A stretch of DNA of 64,000 nucleotides, taken from NCBI RefSeq assembly GCF_036588685.1, contig NC_086378.1, positions 33,581,578 to 33,645,577 of the forward strand, given 5' to 3'. Positions 46,361-60,017 of this stretch are shown here, one piece after another. Source of the DNA: Mytilus trossulus (lineage: Eukaryota; Mollusca; Bivalvia; Mytilida; Mytilidae). Within the stretch, counting starts at the first letter, position 1; each line of letters begins with the position of its first letter. Under the pieces are notes generated by a model. The model saw only the letters and a list, made by a program, of their open reading frames with translations. It was not told the origin of the DNA and made no database searches. A program made the position numbers and the translations under genes.

Positions 46361-46744
46361 ATGGAGACGTTTTGGAGAAAACTTGAGGCAAGAATTTCAG
46401 AACAAACAACACAAGATCCATATTCTGAGTGTTTAATTTGGAAGGGAAGCTTGGACAAACAGAAGATATATGGCACTGTTCATTATCGCGATCCCGTCGA
46501 TTATAAATGGAAACATAGAAAGGCTCATAGAGTTGTTTTAATGCTGAGAGACAAGACTCTGCAGATTCCCCGCGATAAAGACGCTAGTCATCTCTGTCAT
46601 AATTCATTATGTGTCAATGTTGACCATGTAAACCTTGAACCTAGGGGTGTCAATAATCAAAGAAAAAGTTGTGACGTTGAGGGCATATGTTTCGGCCACG
46701 GTTCATACCCAAAATGCAAGCTGAACATTTATAATTTGAATTAA
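46361..46744 (+). CDS. His-Me finger (I-PpoI-like) zinc-binding endonuclease, 127 aa, copy 1
   Basis: An intact frame from ATG to TAA. The C-terminal half carries the zinc-binding loop typical of His-Me finger homing endonucleases: SHLCHNSLCVNVDHVNLEP, then GVNNQRKSC, then C.GHGSYPKC. By comparison with the I-PpoI pattern, the H of HLC is the catalytic general base, the cysteines and the histidine of DHV bind one zinc, the N of NNQRK is the metal-binding asparagine, and the C..C.H..C cluster binds a second zinc. The N-terminal part (ECLIWKG, YGTVHYRDP, AHRVVLML) would form the DNA-binding strands. At 127 residues it is shorter than I-PpoI. No intron or intein host is visible, so it is probably carried by a mobile unit or captured. 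Confidence 0.7.
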   Translation: METFWRKLEARISEQTTQDPYSECLIWKGSLDKQKIYGTVHYRDPVDYKWKHRKAHRVVLMLRDKTLQIPRDKDASHLCHNSLCVNVDHVNLEPRGVNNQRKSCDVEGICFGHGSYPKCKLNIYNLN

Positions 46745-46849
46745 CTACTATATCATAGTATGTAATTGTTTTGTACATCAAAACACTTTTGTATCGTTTT
46801 ATATATTTGTTTTATTGCATGGTTGTCAACTGGTTTAAGTATTTCAACT

Positions 46850-47042
46850 GCATCACTGACCTGCCAACACAGAGGTTGTAATTCCGAACCCATCACGTGG
46901 TAGATGCGGTCGACTCCATTCTAAATTGACCGAAGGTTAGGTTCTCTCCAGACACTCCTGTCTCCTCAACCAAATAACAAATAACCGTGACGAATAGCCA
47001 ATAGTGCTGAAAATGAAGGTTAAACACAAAACAATCAATCAA
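46850..47042 (+). repeat. SINE-like repeat with CAATCAATC tail, copy 1
   Basis: A B-box-like stretch (gaggttgtaattccgaaccc) is followed by ggttctctccagacactcctg and an aacaatcaatcaat tail. I recall this arrangement from mollusc tRNA-SINEs; it was not searched. The second copy is at ~55464-55656; the third lies beyond the gap. Confidence 0.5.
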
Positions 47043-47283
47043 ACTACCTCTTAAGTGTTTATTGTACAGTCTGATACTACCTCTATGAACAAAAATACAA
47101 TTATAGAATTAAGCAAAATGTAATAAAAAAAAGTGGCTACATCGATAAATTTCTTTCGATTAAATATTTTTTTATTTTTCTATATTCAATTTTTATTATT
47201 TATGTACGTTGATTTTGTTGAAAAAGGAATACTGCTTTCTCAAAATTTGAGTAGACAGGCATATGAACCATTCAAATTAATAT

Positions 47284-47470
47284 AAAAAAGAAGATGTGGT
47301 ATGATTGCCAATGAGACAACTATCCACAAAAGACCAAAATGACACAAACATTAACAATTATAGTTCACCGTATGGCCTTCAACATTGAGCAAAGCCCATA
47401 CCGCATATAGTCAGCTATAAAAGGCCCCGATAAGACAATGTAAAACAATTCAAGCGTGACTGACGACCTT
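47284..47470 (-). repeat. ~190-bp interspersed repeat, right copy in the 8.6-kb unit
   Basis: Inverted relative to the copy at 41795, with gccaatgagacaactatcc, ggccttcaacattgag and cagctataaaaggccccg. The second copy is at ~55898-56084. It is less diverged from the 5978 and 17375 copies than the 41795 copy is. Confidence 0.8.
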
Positions 47471-47599
47471 ATTTATGTAAAAAAATGAAGGTCATCACTC
47501 AAGAAATTTTACGGTCGCCATCTTGAGCTGATTGGCCATTCTGACAAAAGTTTGTCAGAAATCCTATCTGATCTTCTTCCTCCTTCATAATAACCTTTT

Positions 47600-47800
47600 G
47601 TCATTACCGAACTGAACAAAGAAATAACACAACGGGTGATGTATTCGGTGCAGGAAATGCTACCCTTCCGGAGCACCTGATTTCACTCCCGGTTTTTAGT
47701 GGAGTTGGTGTTGATTCTTATTTATTATTCATAACTGCTTATGTCAGTGTCTTTTGGTTTAGTGAGTCTTTTTTTACTCCTTTGTTTTGATTGTTATTGT
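47600..47800 (+). repeat. Interspersed repeat fragment
   Basis: The phrase acccttccggagcacctga followed by cactcccggtttttagtgg resembles a repeat also detectable in diverged, inverted form at 1128-1210. Repeated at ~56214-56414. Confidence 0.4.
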
Positions 47801-48129
47801 CGTATAGAAACAAATAGTTGGTGTTTTTTTATTTAGATTTTATAAAGGCGTCAAAATGCAGCTTGAGAAAGTTTTTCGAAATTCACAACATAATAAATGA
47901 AATGTAAATGAAAAATGACGTTCCTCCTGAAAACGTCGCGGTCAAAGTACTTATAGTATTGTTTTATTTGTTCGTTTTATTATCTCTTGTATTCTTCCAA
48001 CTACCAAAACAAGATCACATTTGATACAATGTATAAGTGGCTCCTTTGTCATCAATTTTTTTCTCAAAATAAGGAGGATTGAAAATGTATGTATCTTGCA
48101 ACTGCTCGTTTAAGCTCCGGTCACACTTT

Positions 48130-49690
48130 AAAGCCCAGGTCACACCTTAACGGATAGCGCGGACTTTTTAAACTGTTCATTTGCTTTAGATGTCCGTTCT
48201 TATTCGTAAGACTTTCGTTTATTTCCGTTCATGTCTGTTCAGGATCCGTTTTATCCGTCGACGTCCGTTCTGTCCGTTGAAAAATTTTGAGCATGTTCAA
48301 AACTTTGATCGGACGCCCAAAGGATGAAGTATCCGTTTCTACCGGCAGTCGTCTGTTTCGTTTCCGTTTTGTATCCATTATTAGTCCGTAATTCATCCGT
48401 TAAAGGTCCGGTAGACAATTCAACAACGGACTTCTACCGGACGTATTTACATAACGGATAAAACGGATGTGAAACAGATAAATGCCAATAGAAAATTTTT
48501 GGTTGGAAACAAATCATTGGTTGTCAGATTTCGTGCGTATCATGAACGCTTTTATTATTCATGATTGATCTTAGAGTAAGAGCGACGCCTTCCCAATCAA
48601 TCAGCTCTTATTCAGGCCAGACCCTACCATTTGGTGGCATTTTGAAGAATATTTAAACCCAAAACCAGTTTCACGGAAACTTTCCCGAATATCTTTATTT
48701 ATGCATCTGTTTTAGCCGGTACGTATTACGTAATGCAATACTCGTCCGTTGGATGTTCGTTCTACATCCAATCTGTCCGGTACGTTACCGTGTCTCGTAT
48801 GTTACATATCCTGCTAGTGTGTGTCCGTTATGCATTCGTTACGCGTCCGTTTTATTTGGTCAGCACACCAACGGAATCCAAAGCGATAACAATTCTGTCA
48901 ACGGAAAAAATTGTTTTCAACTGTTCGGCGTCCGTTCGGGGCTATCCGGTAAGGGATATCACAACTTAACGGATAGCGCAAACGGATATACTTTTTCAAT
49001 TCGTTCATGTCCGTTAGAAGTCCATTTATTTCCGTTTCATGTCCGTTCATCGTCTGTCATATCAGTCGACACCCGTTCTGTCCGGTGGAAAATCTTGAGC
49101 CTGTTTAAAACTTTGAACGGGCGTTCAGCAGATGAACTGTCCGTTGAACATCCGGTAGTCGTCGGTTTTTTTTTACCGTACTCGCCCGTTCCGTTTATAT
49201 TTCATATTCGTTACTAAATTGTCCGTTATTCATGCGTTAGAGGTCCGCTATACTAATTCAACAACAGACTCCTACCGTACGCATAACGGATGAAACAGAT
49301 GATCATGGTGAACGGATGTGAAACGGCATTTTGAAGAATAAACCAAAACCAGTTACACAGAAACTGCTGGAATATTTTTGCATTTTACATGTCATTTTAT
49401 TGTGGTCTTTTTTTTTCGCATACTAGCATCTTGGTTATCCGTTTTATCAGCTACACTTCCGTTAGATTTTCGCTTTATGAGGAACTCTTCCGTTGGATGT
49501 ACGATCGAAATCTGTTCTTTCCGGTATGTTTCCGTTTCTCGTACATTGCATATGTGTGTCTGTTATGCATTTGTTAAGCGTCCGTTTTATTTGGTTATTA
49601 CACCAACGGATTCCTTACGGATAACAATTTTGTCAACGGAAAACTTTAATGGTTGCTATCCTTTAAGGGTTGACCACAGCTTTATTTACG
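48130..49690. repeat. TCCGTT/AACGGA-rich region with two diverged ~0.8-kb direct copies
   Basis: The block starting cttaacggatagcg at ~48147 and the block starting cttaacggatagcg at ~48965 run parallel: gtccgttctgtccg, then a ttgagc phrase, then aattcaacaacgga/aattcaacaacaga, then attttgaagaat, then ccgttggatgt, then acaccaacgga. They diverge noticeably, so the internal duplication is much older than the 8.6-kb repeats. Frames such as 48753-49217 (154 codons) are products of the motif. The same region recurs at 56742-58304. Confidence 0.85.
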
Positions 49691-51405
49691 CGTCCTGATT
49701 TCATAACAATAGTCTTTTTTCATATTACCGACTTTTGACCCAGGATCATATAACTTGTCGACAGGTTACCTTCTATTTGGCAGACCGTTCTGGTACTCGG
49801 TCAGGCAAGAGCCACTAAAAGAACTAAAATCCAAAATAAAACCGATGCAATTTTTTTTTATTTATTTTAATTTTTGATGGGGGGTTTGTCGCTATTTTCT
49901 TATGATTTCGTCATGTATAGGTAACATTTATCGGTTAATTTCCCTCCAGATTGTACCTTTATTAAGTTTATTCTATTTCTATATGTTGTTTTTACTTGAC
50001 CAGGCAGGTACCAGGATTTCCGACCACAGATCAGGTACTGATTAAACACGCTATGAATAAAACTACAATATAACTTGTAAAATGCAAAGATGCAATAAGT
50101 CCGCCTAGACCAAAATATCAAAAAAATGTTTGACTGATCTCCTTAAACTTTGAATAAAAAGAAAAAAAGGAAAAGAATAGCTTTGTACCTTCATCTATGT
50201 GAGGATCTATATGCTTTGCTTTGTACAATACAATACTGAATAAATAGAAGAAAAATGACCCAAAACTAAAGAATTGAAAATAATGGGTTGCAAAAGTATT
50301 AAACTAAAAAAAAGTAACACAGAGCCGGTTACAGAAAGCCTGTAATTCTGTGGTTGTCGTTTGTTTATGTGTTACATACTTGTTTTCGTTCTTTTGGTTT
50401 TTTTTCATATAAATAAGCCCGTTAGTTTTCTCGTTGGAATTGTTTTACATTGTCATTTTGGGTCCTTATGTAGCTGACTATGGGGTATTGCTTTGTTCAT
50501 TGCTGAAGGCCATACAGCTACCTATAATGGGGGGGGCTGTGACATGTTGGTCTCTTGTGGAGAGTTAACTCATCGGCAATCATACCATGTCTTCATTTTT
50601 ATATAACAGCTTTTAAGGTTCACGTATTGAATTTCTTTTACAAAAAATCATTAATTGACTTAATTTCTACACATTTGCATTTGAACTTTAGCCTAAAACT
50701 ATCTCTTATCTACACAAAAAAAACAGCACCTTAGATTGGAACTTCCAGTTGGTGACTAAGCATGTTGTCTTTCGGGAGAAATGAGAAGAACATTCCTTAA
50801 ACAACAACATTTCACCCCACATTGAACAGTACTTTCAGTACTTTCATTAAGTAAACAATCAATGTCAGTTTCTAATTCTTATAGAACAAAACCAATATAA
50901 AACAATGCATCTTAATTAAACAATTATCTAATAATTACTGCCAAACAAGCACTTGGGTTTATGATTGCATTTTTTTTCAAAAGCAACTTGTATGCCGTCT
51001 TAGAGACAACAAATCAAAACAAATTAATAATCGAGCAGTGTCATCACCATGTATGACAGGTTGGTTAAAGACGCATTTAATGAATAATAATTTAATTGTT
51101 GATGTAACTCGAAACGATCTTCTGATTGGCTGACGTTATTTTGTTACATGAGCCTATGGACATAATTTAGTCATGTGACCGTGACGTCATCAACGTTTTT
51201 TCATGCTTTTCTACGGTTTAAAATGGAACTTAGAATTAAATTATAAGAAATGACTGTAATATTTTTTCTGTCTATTCGAAATAACATTAAAAAAATGTGG
51301 TGCACACTGTTGAATAACACGCAACCCACGTTATTCAATGTGCACCAATTTTTTTATGTTATTTCTTCATAGACAGAAAAATATAACAGTCATTCCTTTA
51401 TTAAT

Positions 51406-51636
51406 TTGTATCAAGGAGAAACATCCAACAGTAGAAGATGCGGTTGTGCAATTACTTTAAGAATGGTAGGAGTCGATAATCAAGTGATCAATCAACACGT
51501 GGGTTGGAGTTCCAAGGGAATGATAGACCATTATGCACATGTTGTAAAATTAATGAGCACCGAAGGTCCAGCTAGCATTTGGGATAAGAGTCGTCTTTCT
51601 TCGATAAAGTTTCACAAAACTTTGTCAGTAATTTGA
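51406..51636 (+). pseudogene. Tyrosine recombinase C-terminal fragment, copy 2
   Basis: Encoded protein identical to the 42792-43022 copy, with the same foldback element (51247-51399) upstream and hairpins downstream. It has the same NSRR in place of HxxR. Confidence 0.5.
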
Positions 51637-54600
51637 AAGTTTAAATTTTGAATTTGTTTTATTAAATTTTGAAAACGTGATAATTATTTACACGCACTTT
51701 TTTCAGACGTTATGAATAACTGTATTTCAAGAAAGGAGAAAACTTAAACATTTAATTAAGGTAAATTTGATTTGTTCATAACTATTTTATGTATACTTTA
51801 TATTATAAGTATTGGATAGTGAAAACTGTATTAAATGAGTTTAGTTTGTTTCGGTATGTTTATTATTTTACACACAGTTGCACGGTTTTTGGTTTGTTGT
51901 CCTTCGTATCTAACATATGAGAGGTACCGGGGTGAACTTGTAAAATTCCGCTATTACAAGTTCATCCTTGGGTGCCTCGAATAAATAGATAACGCGGTCA
52001 TCTTGTGTTCTGGTTTGTTGATTGTAACCCGAATAATTCAGTCGTTATATTCCGCTGCTCTACGAAGGCTTCGTGTGGGAGAACATCGGACACGGAAAAG
52101 GCTTGAATTATTCGAGTTATGTTGATTGGAGTTTGCAGTGAAGGTCATAAGCAATATGGAATATGACAATGACATGCCCTGTGTGTTAATTTTCATCAAG
52201 TGGGTAAAGATTGTTAGGAAACGTATGGTATAATCAGCATTATATCATGTAACTATTTCCCTTTCATAACGGTATAACGGTATACTATTAGGTATAAATG
52301 GTTGTCTATTCAAGCGGCCCGTAGCTACAGCTAATCCTTCTCGAGACAATGAATGGCTGGTTAGGTGATATTTTCTCCAAAAACAATTCTGGGATTGCTA
52401 GCGCCCTCTATTCATTAACTATGCCCCCCCCCCTTTATCTGATATGTTTCGTCTACGTATGTTCGACAAACGGTCTTCTTTCGTATAAATGGTCTAGATG
52501 ACGCTTTCTGAAAGGGACATCAAATAAACCAATTTGCAAATAAAATTACTATTTTAACGGATCTACGAAAACATGCCACTTGCTCTAAATGTATTTGCAT
52601 TTTTGGATAATTTTTATGAATTACAAATTTACGTATTTATGACAAATATGAAATTGATTTAATTCGGAATTGAGAGAATCAGTGACAACAAGTCGATCCA
52701 TGGGAATCGTGTGTATGTACAATTATACCAAACGCGTCCGTTATCATGTGTCAGTCACTCGGAATGAAACGCTACATGATAATTGTTTTAAATGATACAT
52801 TAAGACATTAATTAAAACATATTGTATTTCCAATTCTGAGCCCTTGTGTGATATACATTCTTGTTATCTTATTTCAACCAACTGCCAAAACGTTTAGCTT
52901 TTCTTCAATCACTTGAATAGTATACCATTATTATATATATATAACATCTAAACGTTTACTTCTGCATATGCTGAATTAATCAAACTGTTTGGTTTTGATT
53001 CCCATAGATGTAACAAGTGATACAAATTAGAGTTGTATCCCTTTGTCCAGTGAAACGTGTATCGAAATTGTTCTCCCTTATGTTTACTGTCAAACAGATC
53101 ACACGATAAACAATCTAGAACGGACAGCTTATGCTTATTTGATACCCAGTAGATCCTGGACTTCATGTTTCGGATATTTCGAATACGCAAAAGCCGAAAT
53201 CATATTCTCTCGTTTTTCTAATCAACTAAGAAGAGCTGTCAATCTTTGTAAAATTATATGTTTTTTCAAAATATTTATTAAATAATATCAACGAAATTTA
53301 AGGCAAAATGTAACTACAAAAATAAATAGACTAGTGTCTTCATAATGGTGTTCTGAAGTCCATGTGAAGTAGTCTTTACAATAACAAATAAAGGATAAGA
53401 TAAAATAATACCTGTGTAATAGTATACGAAATAAAACGATACAGAGAAATTTTGCATGAAAATAACATAGCAAAAAATACATATAGGGCTGTATGTTCGG
53501 TATTATTATAGAAATGCGACCAGAAAATATTTATTCAGTTTGTAATGTATGAGTATTGGCATGTTGTAAGAAATTATTATAAAACGCATTTTTCCTTCAA
53601 TAATTCGCACACGTATTGTGTCCCGATGTATCTTGTAAAGTTTAACAAAAAAATGACATTATTAAAAATTAAATTTTGATAGATAGAGGCTCGTAATGGA
53701 ACTTGAAGTCAACCAGAGAAACTCATTCAGAGAGTTTAATTTTGGATACAATTATTGACCAATAAATTATACATGTATTTGACAAACAACCCGTCTAACT
53801 TAGCTATAAGTCTTAGTGTAACGTCCAACAGCCGTGCAGACTTGGTATACGTATTTATAGCGCGAACGTCGAAGAGAGCACCTGGATTGAACTTTTTTTT
53901 CTGAATTGACCAATTACGCGTTAGTTCTCTTCTAATGTTTCTAGCAAAATGATTTTTTAGGCGGAATTTTATTTCGTCTGCTAGAAGTTCTCAAAGGATT
54001 TAGACAAATTACCCGCAAATCTCATTCCTGAAATAGAAACTTAGCATAACGGACTTTACATAACAATTGTAAGTTTATTATTCTTATAAAATTTAAATAT
54101 TTGAGTGGTAATACAGGATGCAATAGTAATTTATCAAGAAGCACAGGGACGCAGACCATATTTTATTTATTTTGATGATGCAGCATTGTATTTATAATAG
54201 CTTGGTAGTTATATAAGAGGCAAACTCCAAAAACCCGGATTCTACTCTCAGTGAAAATAAATGATAGTAGATTTCAGTGCACTAGTTATTTTACGTTATC
54301 AATGTTTGTTCTTTGATTTCAAAATGTTGTTTTGAATTGTTAGAGTTGTTTATAACTTTATGACGATAGAAATCAACTGTTGACGTTATCATATTAGTGA
54401 GAGCTGCTAAGAGTTCAGTCACAAATAGTACATGCACATTAATATACCTGTTATCAATTATGCCCTGCTTATTCTCTCAACGCAGCTAGAAAATCCTTAA
54501 CCCAGAAAACGCGTTAAAAGAACACCCAATTCTGATGCTAGAATAGGTAAAAGAAGAAACTGTAAGCAAAATGACGATGATCATCATAAACACTAAAAGG

Positions 54601-54972
54601 GCAATTAGCAGTTAGTTATATGTATTTGCCTTCGCGATTATATACATGATTTCATGCAGCCGGTCGTAACATTTTTTTGTTCGTGATTAATTGCATTGAT
54701 AAATCGAATAATATGTGGTTTGCAGAAAGAAACTGACTTTTAACCAACAACCTACATCGTTCACCTCCAAAAGCTGACGCGAGACAAACAAGACTCTCAT
54801 AAGATGAATACCAGTTGTTTGTGTAATACTCTAATTTTATTAAAGTTACGCAACTCCATTTGATATTTCTTAACTTTTATTCCATACAGTATAAAATTCG
54901 CAAAATAAGTTCAAAATCAAATACCTTTTTTGAGATTTTAGACATAATCGGAAATAATATTTTAACAGTTAT

Positions 54973-55356
54973 ATGGAGACGTTTTGGAGAAAACTTGAGG
55001 CAAGAATTTCAGAACAAACAACACAAGATCCATATTCTGAGTGTTTAATTTGGAAGGGAAGCTTGGACAAACAGAAGATATATGGCACTGTTCATTATCG
55101 CGATCCCGTCGATTATAAATGGAAACATAGAAAGGCTCATAGAGTTGTTTTAATGCTGAGAGACAAGACTCTGCAGATTCCCCGCGATAAAGACGCTAGT
55201 CATCTCTGTCATAATTCATTATGTGTCAATGTTGACCATGTAAACCTTGAACCTAGGGGTGTCAATAATCAAAGAAAAAGTTGTGACGTTGAGGGCATAT
55301 GTTTCGGCCACGGTTCATACCCAAAATGCAAGCTGAACATTTATAATTTGAATTAA
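54973..55356 (+). CDS. His-Me finger (I-PpoI-like) endonuclease, copy 2
   Basis: Encoded protein identical to the 46361-46744 copy: an intact 127-codon frame with the HLCHN catalytic histidine, zinc cysteines and NNQRK asparagine. It shows that both complete units in the contig keep this gene open. Confidence 0.7.
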   Translation: METFWRKLEARISEQTTQDPYSECLIWKGSLDKQKIYGTVHYRDPVDYKWKHRKAHRVVLMLRDKTLQIPRDKDASHLCHNSLCVNVDHVNLEPRGVNNQRKSCDVEGICFGHGSYPKCKLNIYNLN

Positions 55357-56741
55357 CTACTATATCATAGTATGTAATTGTTTTGTACATCAAAACACTT
55401 TTGTATCGTTTTATATATTTGTTTTATTGCATGGTTGTCAACTGGTTTAAGTATTTCAACTGCATCACTGACCTGCCAACACAGAGGTTGTAATTCCGAA
55501 CCCATCACGTGGTAGATGCGGTCGACTCCATTCTAAATTGACCGAAGGTTAGGTTCTCTCCAGACACTCCTGTCTCCTCAACCAAATAACAAATAACCGT
55601 GACGAATAGCCAATAGTGCTGAAAATGAAGGTTAAACACAAAACAATCAATCAAACTACCTCTTAAGTGTTTATTGTACAGTCTGATACTACCTCTATGA
55701 ACAAAAATACAATTATAGAATTAAGCAAAATGTAATAAAAAAAAGTGGCTACATCGATAAATTTCTTTCGATTAAATATTTTTTTATTTTTCTATATTCA
55801 ATTTTTATTATTTATGTACGTTGATTTTGTTGAAAAAGGAATACTGCTTTCTCAAAATTTGAGTAGACAGGCATATGAACCATTCAAATTAATATAAAAA
55901 AGAAGATGTGGTATGATTGCCAATGAGACAACTATCCACAAAAGACCAAAATGACACAAACATTAACAATTATAGTTCACCGTATGGCCTTCAACATTGA
56001 GCAAAGCCCATACCGCATATAGTCAGCTATAAAAGGCCCCGATAAGACAATGTAAAACAATTCAAGCGTGACTGACGACCTTATTTATGTAAAAAAATGA
56101 AGGTCATCACTCAAGAAATTTTACGGTCGCCATCTTGAGCTGATTGGCCATTCTGACAAAAGTTTGTCAGAAATCCTATCTGATCTTCTTCCTCCTTCAT
56201 AATAACCTTTTGTCATTACCGAACTGAACAAAGAAATAACACAACGGGTGATGTATTCGGTGCAGGAAATGCTACCCTTCCGGAGCACCTGATTTCACTC
56301 CCGGTTTTTAGTGGAGTTGGTGTTGATTCTTATTTATTATTCATAACTGCTTATGTCAGTGTCTTTTGGTTTAGTGAGTCTTTTTTTACTCCTTTGTTTT
56401 GATTGTTATTGTCGTATAGAAACAAATAGTTGGTGTTTTTTTATTTAGATTTTATAAAGGCGTCAAAATGCAGCTTGAGAAAGTTTTTCGAAATTCACAA
56501 CATAATAAATGAAATGTAAATGAAAAATGACGTTCCTCCTGAAAACGTCGCGGTCAAAGTACTTATAGTATTGTTTTATTTGTTCGTTTTATTATCTCTT
56601 GTATTCTTCCAACTACCAAAACAAGATCACATTTGATACAATGTATAAGTGGCTCCTTTGTCATCAATTTTTTTCTCAAAATAAGGAGGATTGAAAATGT
56701 ATGTATCTTGCAACTGCTCGTTTAAGCTCCGGTCACACTTT

Positions 56742-58304
56742 AAAGCCCAGGTCACACCTTAACGGATAGCGCGGACTTTTTAAACTGTTCATTTGCTTTA
56801 GATGTCCGTTCTTATTCGTAAGACTTTCGTTTATTTCCGTTCATGTCTGTTCAGGATCCGTTTTATCCGTCGACGTCCGTTCTGTCCGTTGAAAAATTTT
56901 GAGCATGTTCAAAACTTTGATCGGACGCCCAAAGGATGAAGTATCCGTTTCTACCGGCAGTCGTCTGTTTCGTTTCCGTTTTGTATCCATTATTAGTCCG
57001 TAATTCATCCGTTAAAGGTCCGGTAGACAATTCAACAACGGACTTCTACCGGACGTATTTACATAACGGATAAAACGGATGTGAAACAGATAAATGCCAA
57101 TAGAAAATTTTTGGTTGGAAACAAATCATTGGTTGTCAGATTTCGTGCGTATCATGAACGCTTTTATTATTCATGATTGATCTTAGAGTAAGAGCGACGC
57201 CTTCCCAATCAATCAGCTCTTATTCAGGCCAGACCCTACCATTTGGTGGCATTTTGAAGAATATTTAAACCCAAAACCAGTTTCACGGAAACTTTCCCGA
57301 ATATCTTTATTTATGCATCTGTTTTAGCCGGTACGTATTACGTAATGCAATACTCGTCCGTTGGATGTTCGTTCTACATCCAATCTGTCCGGTACGTTAC
57401 CGTGTCTCGTATGTTACATATCCTGCTAGTGTGTGTCCGTTATGCATTCGTTACGCGTCCGTTTTATTTGGTCAGCACACCAACGGAATCCAAAGCGATA
57501 ACAATTCTGTCAACGGAAAAAATTGTTTTCAACTGTTCGGCGTCCGTTCGGGGCTATCCGGTAAGGGATATCACAACTTAACGGATAGCGCAAACGGATA
57601 TACTTTTTCAATTCGTTCATGTCCGTTAGAAGTCCATTTATTTCCGTTTCATGTCCGTTCATCGTCTGTCATATCAGTCGACACCCGTTCTGTCCGGTGG
57701 AAAATCTTGAGCCTGTTTAAAACTTTGAACGGGCGTTCAGCAGATGAACTGTCCGTTGAACATCCGGTAGTCGTCGGTTTTTTTTTACCGTACTCGCCCG
57801 TTCCGTTTATATTTCATATTCGTTACTAAATTGTCCGTTATTCATGCGTTAGAGGTCCGCTATACTAATTCAACAACAGACTCCTACCGTACGCATAACG
57901 GATGAAACAGATGATCATGGTGAACGGATGTGAAACGGCATTTTGAAGAATAAACCAAAACCAGTTACACAGAAACTGCTGGAATATTTTTGCATTTTAC
58001 ATGTCATTTTATTGTGGTCTTTTTTTTTCGCATACTAGCATCTTGGTTATCCGTTTTATCAGCTACACTTCCGTTAGATTTTCGCTTTATGAGGAACTCT
58101 TCCGTTGGATGTACGATCGAAATCTGTTCTTTCCGGTATGTTTCCGTTTCTCGTACATTGCATATGTGTGTCTGTTATGCATTTGTTAAGCGTCCGTTTT
58201 ATTTGGTTATTACACCAACGGATTCCTTACGGATAACAATTTTGTCAACGGAAAACTTTAATGGTTGCTATCCTTTAAGGGTTGACCACAGCTTTATTTA
58301 CGCG
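56742..58304. repeat. TCCGTT/AACGGA-rich region, copy 3
   Basis: Repeat of the 48130-49690 region, offset 8612. Confidence 0.85.
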
Positions 58305-60017
58305 TCCTGATTTCATAACAATAGTCTTTTTTCATATTACCGACTTTTGACCCAGGATCATATAACTTGTCGACAGGTTACCTTCTATTTGGCAGACCGT
58401 TCTGGTACTCGGTCAGGCAAGAGCCACTAAAAGAACTAAAATCCAAAATAAAACCGATGCAATTTTTTTTTATTTATTTTAATTTTTGATGGGGGGTTTG
58501 TCGCTATTTTCTTATGATTTCGTCATGTATAGGTAACATTTATCGGTTAATTTCCCTCCAGATTGTACCTTTATTAAGTTTATTCTATTTCTATATGTTG
58601 TTTTTACTTGACCAGGCAGGTACCAGGATTTCCGACCACAGATCAGGTACTGATTAAACACGCTATGAATAAAACTACAATATAACTTGTAAAATGCAAA
58701 GATGCAATAAGTCCGCCTAGACCAAAATATCAAAAAAATGTTTGACTGATCTCCTTAAACTTTGAATAAAAAGAAAAAAAGGAAAAGAATAGCTTTGTAC
58801 CTTCATCTATGTGAGGATCTATATGCTTTGCTTTGTACAATACAATACTGAATAAATAGAAGAAAAATGACCCAAAACTAAAGAATTGAAAATAATGGGT
58901 TGCAAAAGTATTAAACTAAAAAAAAGTAACACAGAGCCGGTTACAGAAAGCCTGTAATTCTGTGGTTGTCGTTTGTTTATGTGTTACATACTTGTTTTCG
59001 TTCTTTTGGTTTTTTTTCATATAAATAAGCCCGTTAGTTTTCTCGTTGGAATTGTTTTACATTGTCATTTTGGGTCCTTATGTAGCTGACTATGGGGTAT
59101 TGCTTTGTTCATTGCTGAAGGCCATACAGCTACCTATAATGGGGGGGGCTGTGACATGTTGGTCTCTTGTGGAGAGTTAACTCATCGGCAATCATACCAT
59201 GTCTTCATTTTTATATAACAGCTTTTAAGGTTCACGTATTGAATTTCTTTTACAAAAAATCATTAATTGACTTAATTTCTACACATTTGCATTTGAACTT
59301 TAGCCTAAAACTATCTCTTATCTACACAAAAAAAACAGCACCTTAGATTGGAACTTCCAGTTGGTGACTAAGCATGTTGTCTTTCGGGAGAAATGAGAAG
59401 AACATTCCTTAAACAACAACATTTCACCCCACATTGAACAGTACTTTCAGTACTTTCATTAAGTAAACAATCAATGTCAGTTTCTAATTCTTATAGAACA
59501 AAACCAATATAAAACAATGCATCTTAATTAAACAATTATCTAATAATTACTGCCAAACAAGCACTTGGGTTTATGATTGCATTTTTTTTCAAAAGCAACT
59601 TGTATGCCGTCTTAGAGACAACAAATCAAAACAAATTAATAATCGAGCAGTGTCATCACCATGTATGACAGGTTGGTTAAAGACGCATTTAATGAATAAT
59701 AATTTAATTGTTGATGTAACTCGAAACGATCTTCTGATTGGCTGACGTTATTTTGTTACATGAGCCTATGGACATAATTTAGTCATGTGACCGTGACGTC
59801 ATCAACGTTTTTTCATGCTTTTCTACGGTTTAAAATGGAACTTAGAATTAAATTATAAGAAATGACTGTAATATTTTTTCTGTCTATTCGAAATAACATT
59901 AAAAAAATGTGGTGCACACTGTTGAATAACACGCAACCCACGTTATTCAATGTGCACCAATTTTTTTATGTTATTTCTTCATAGACAGAAAAATATAACA
60001 GTCATTCCTTTATTAAT

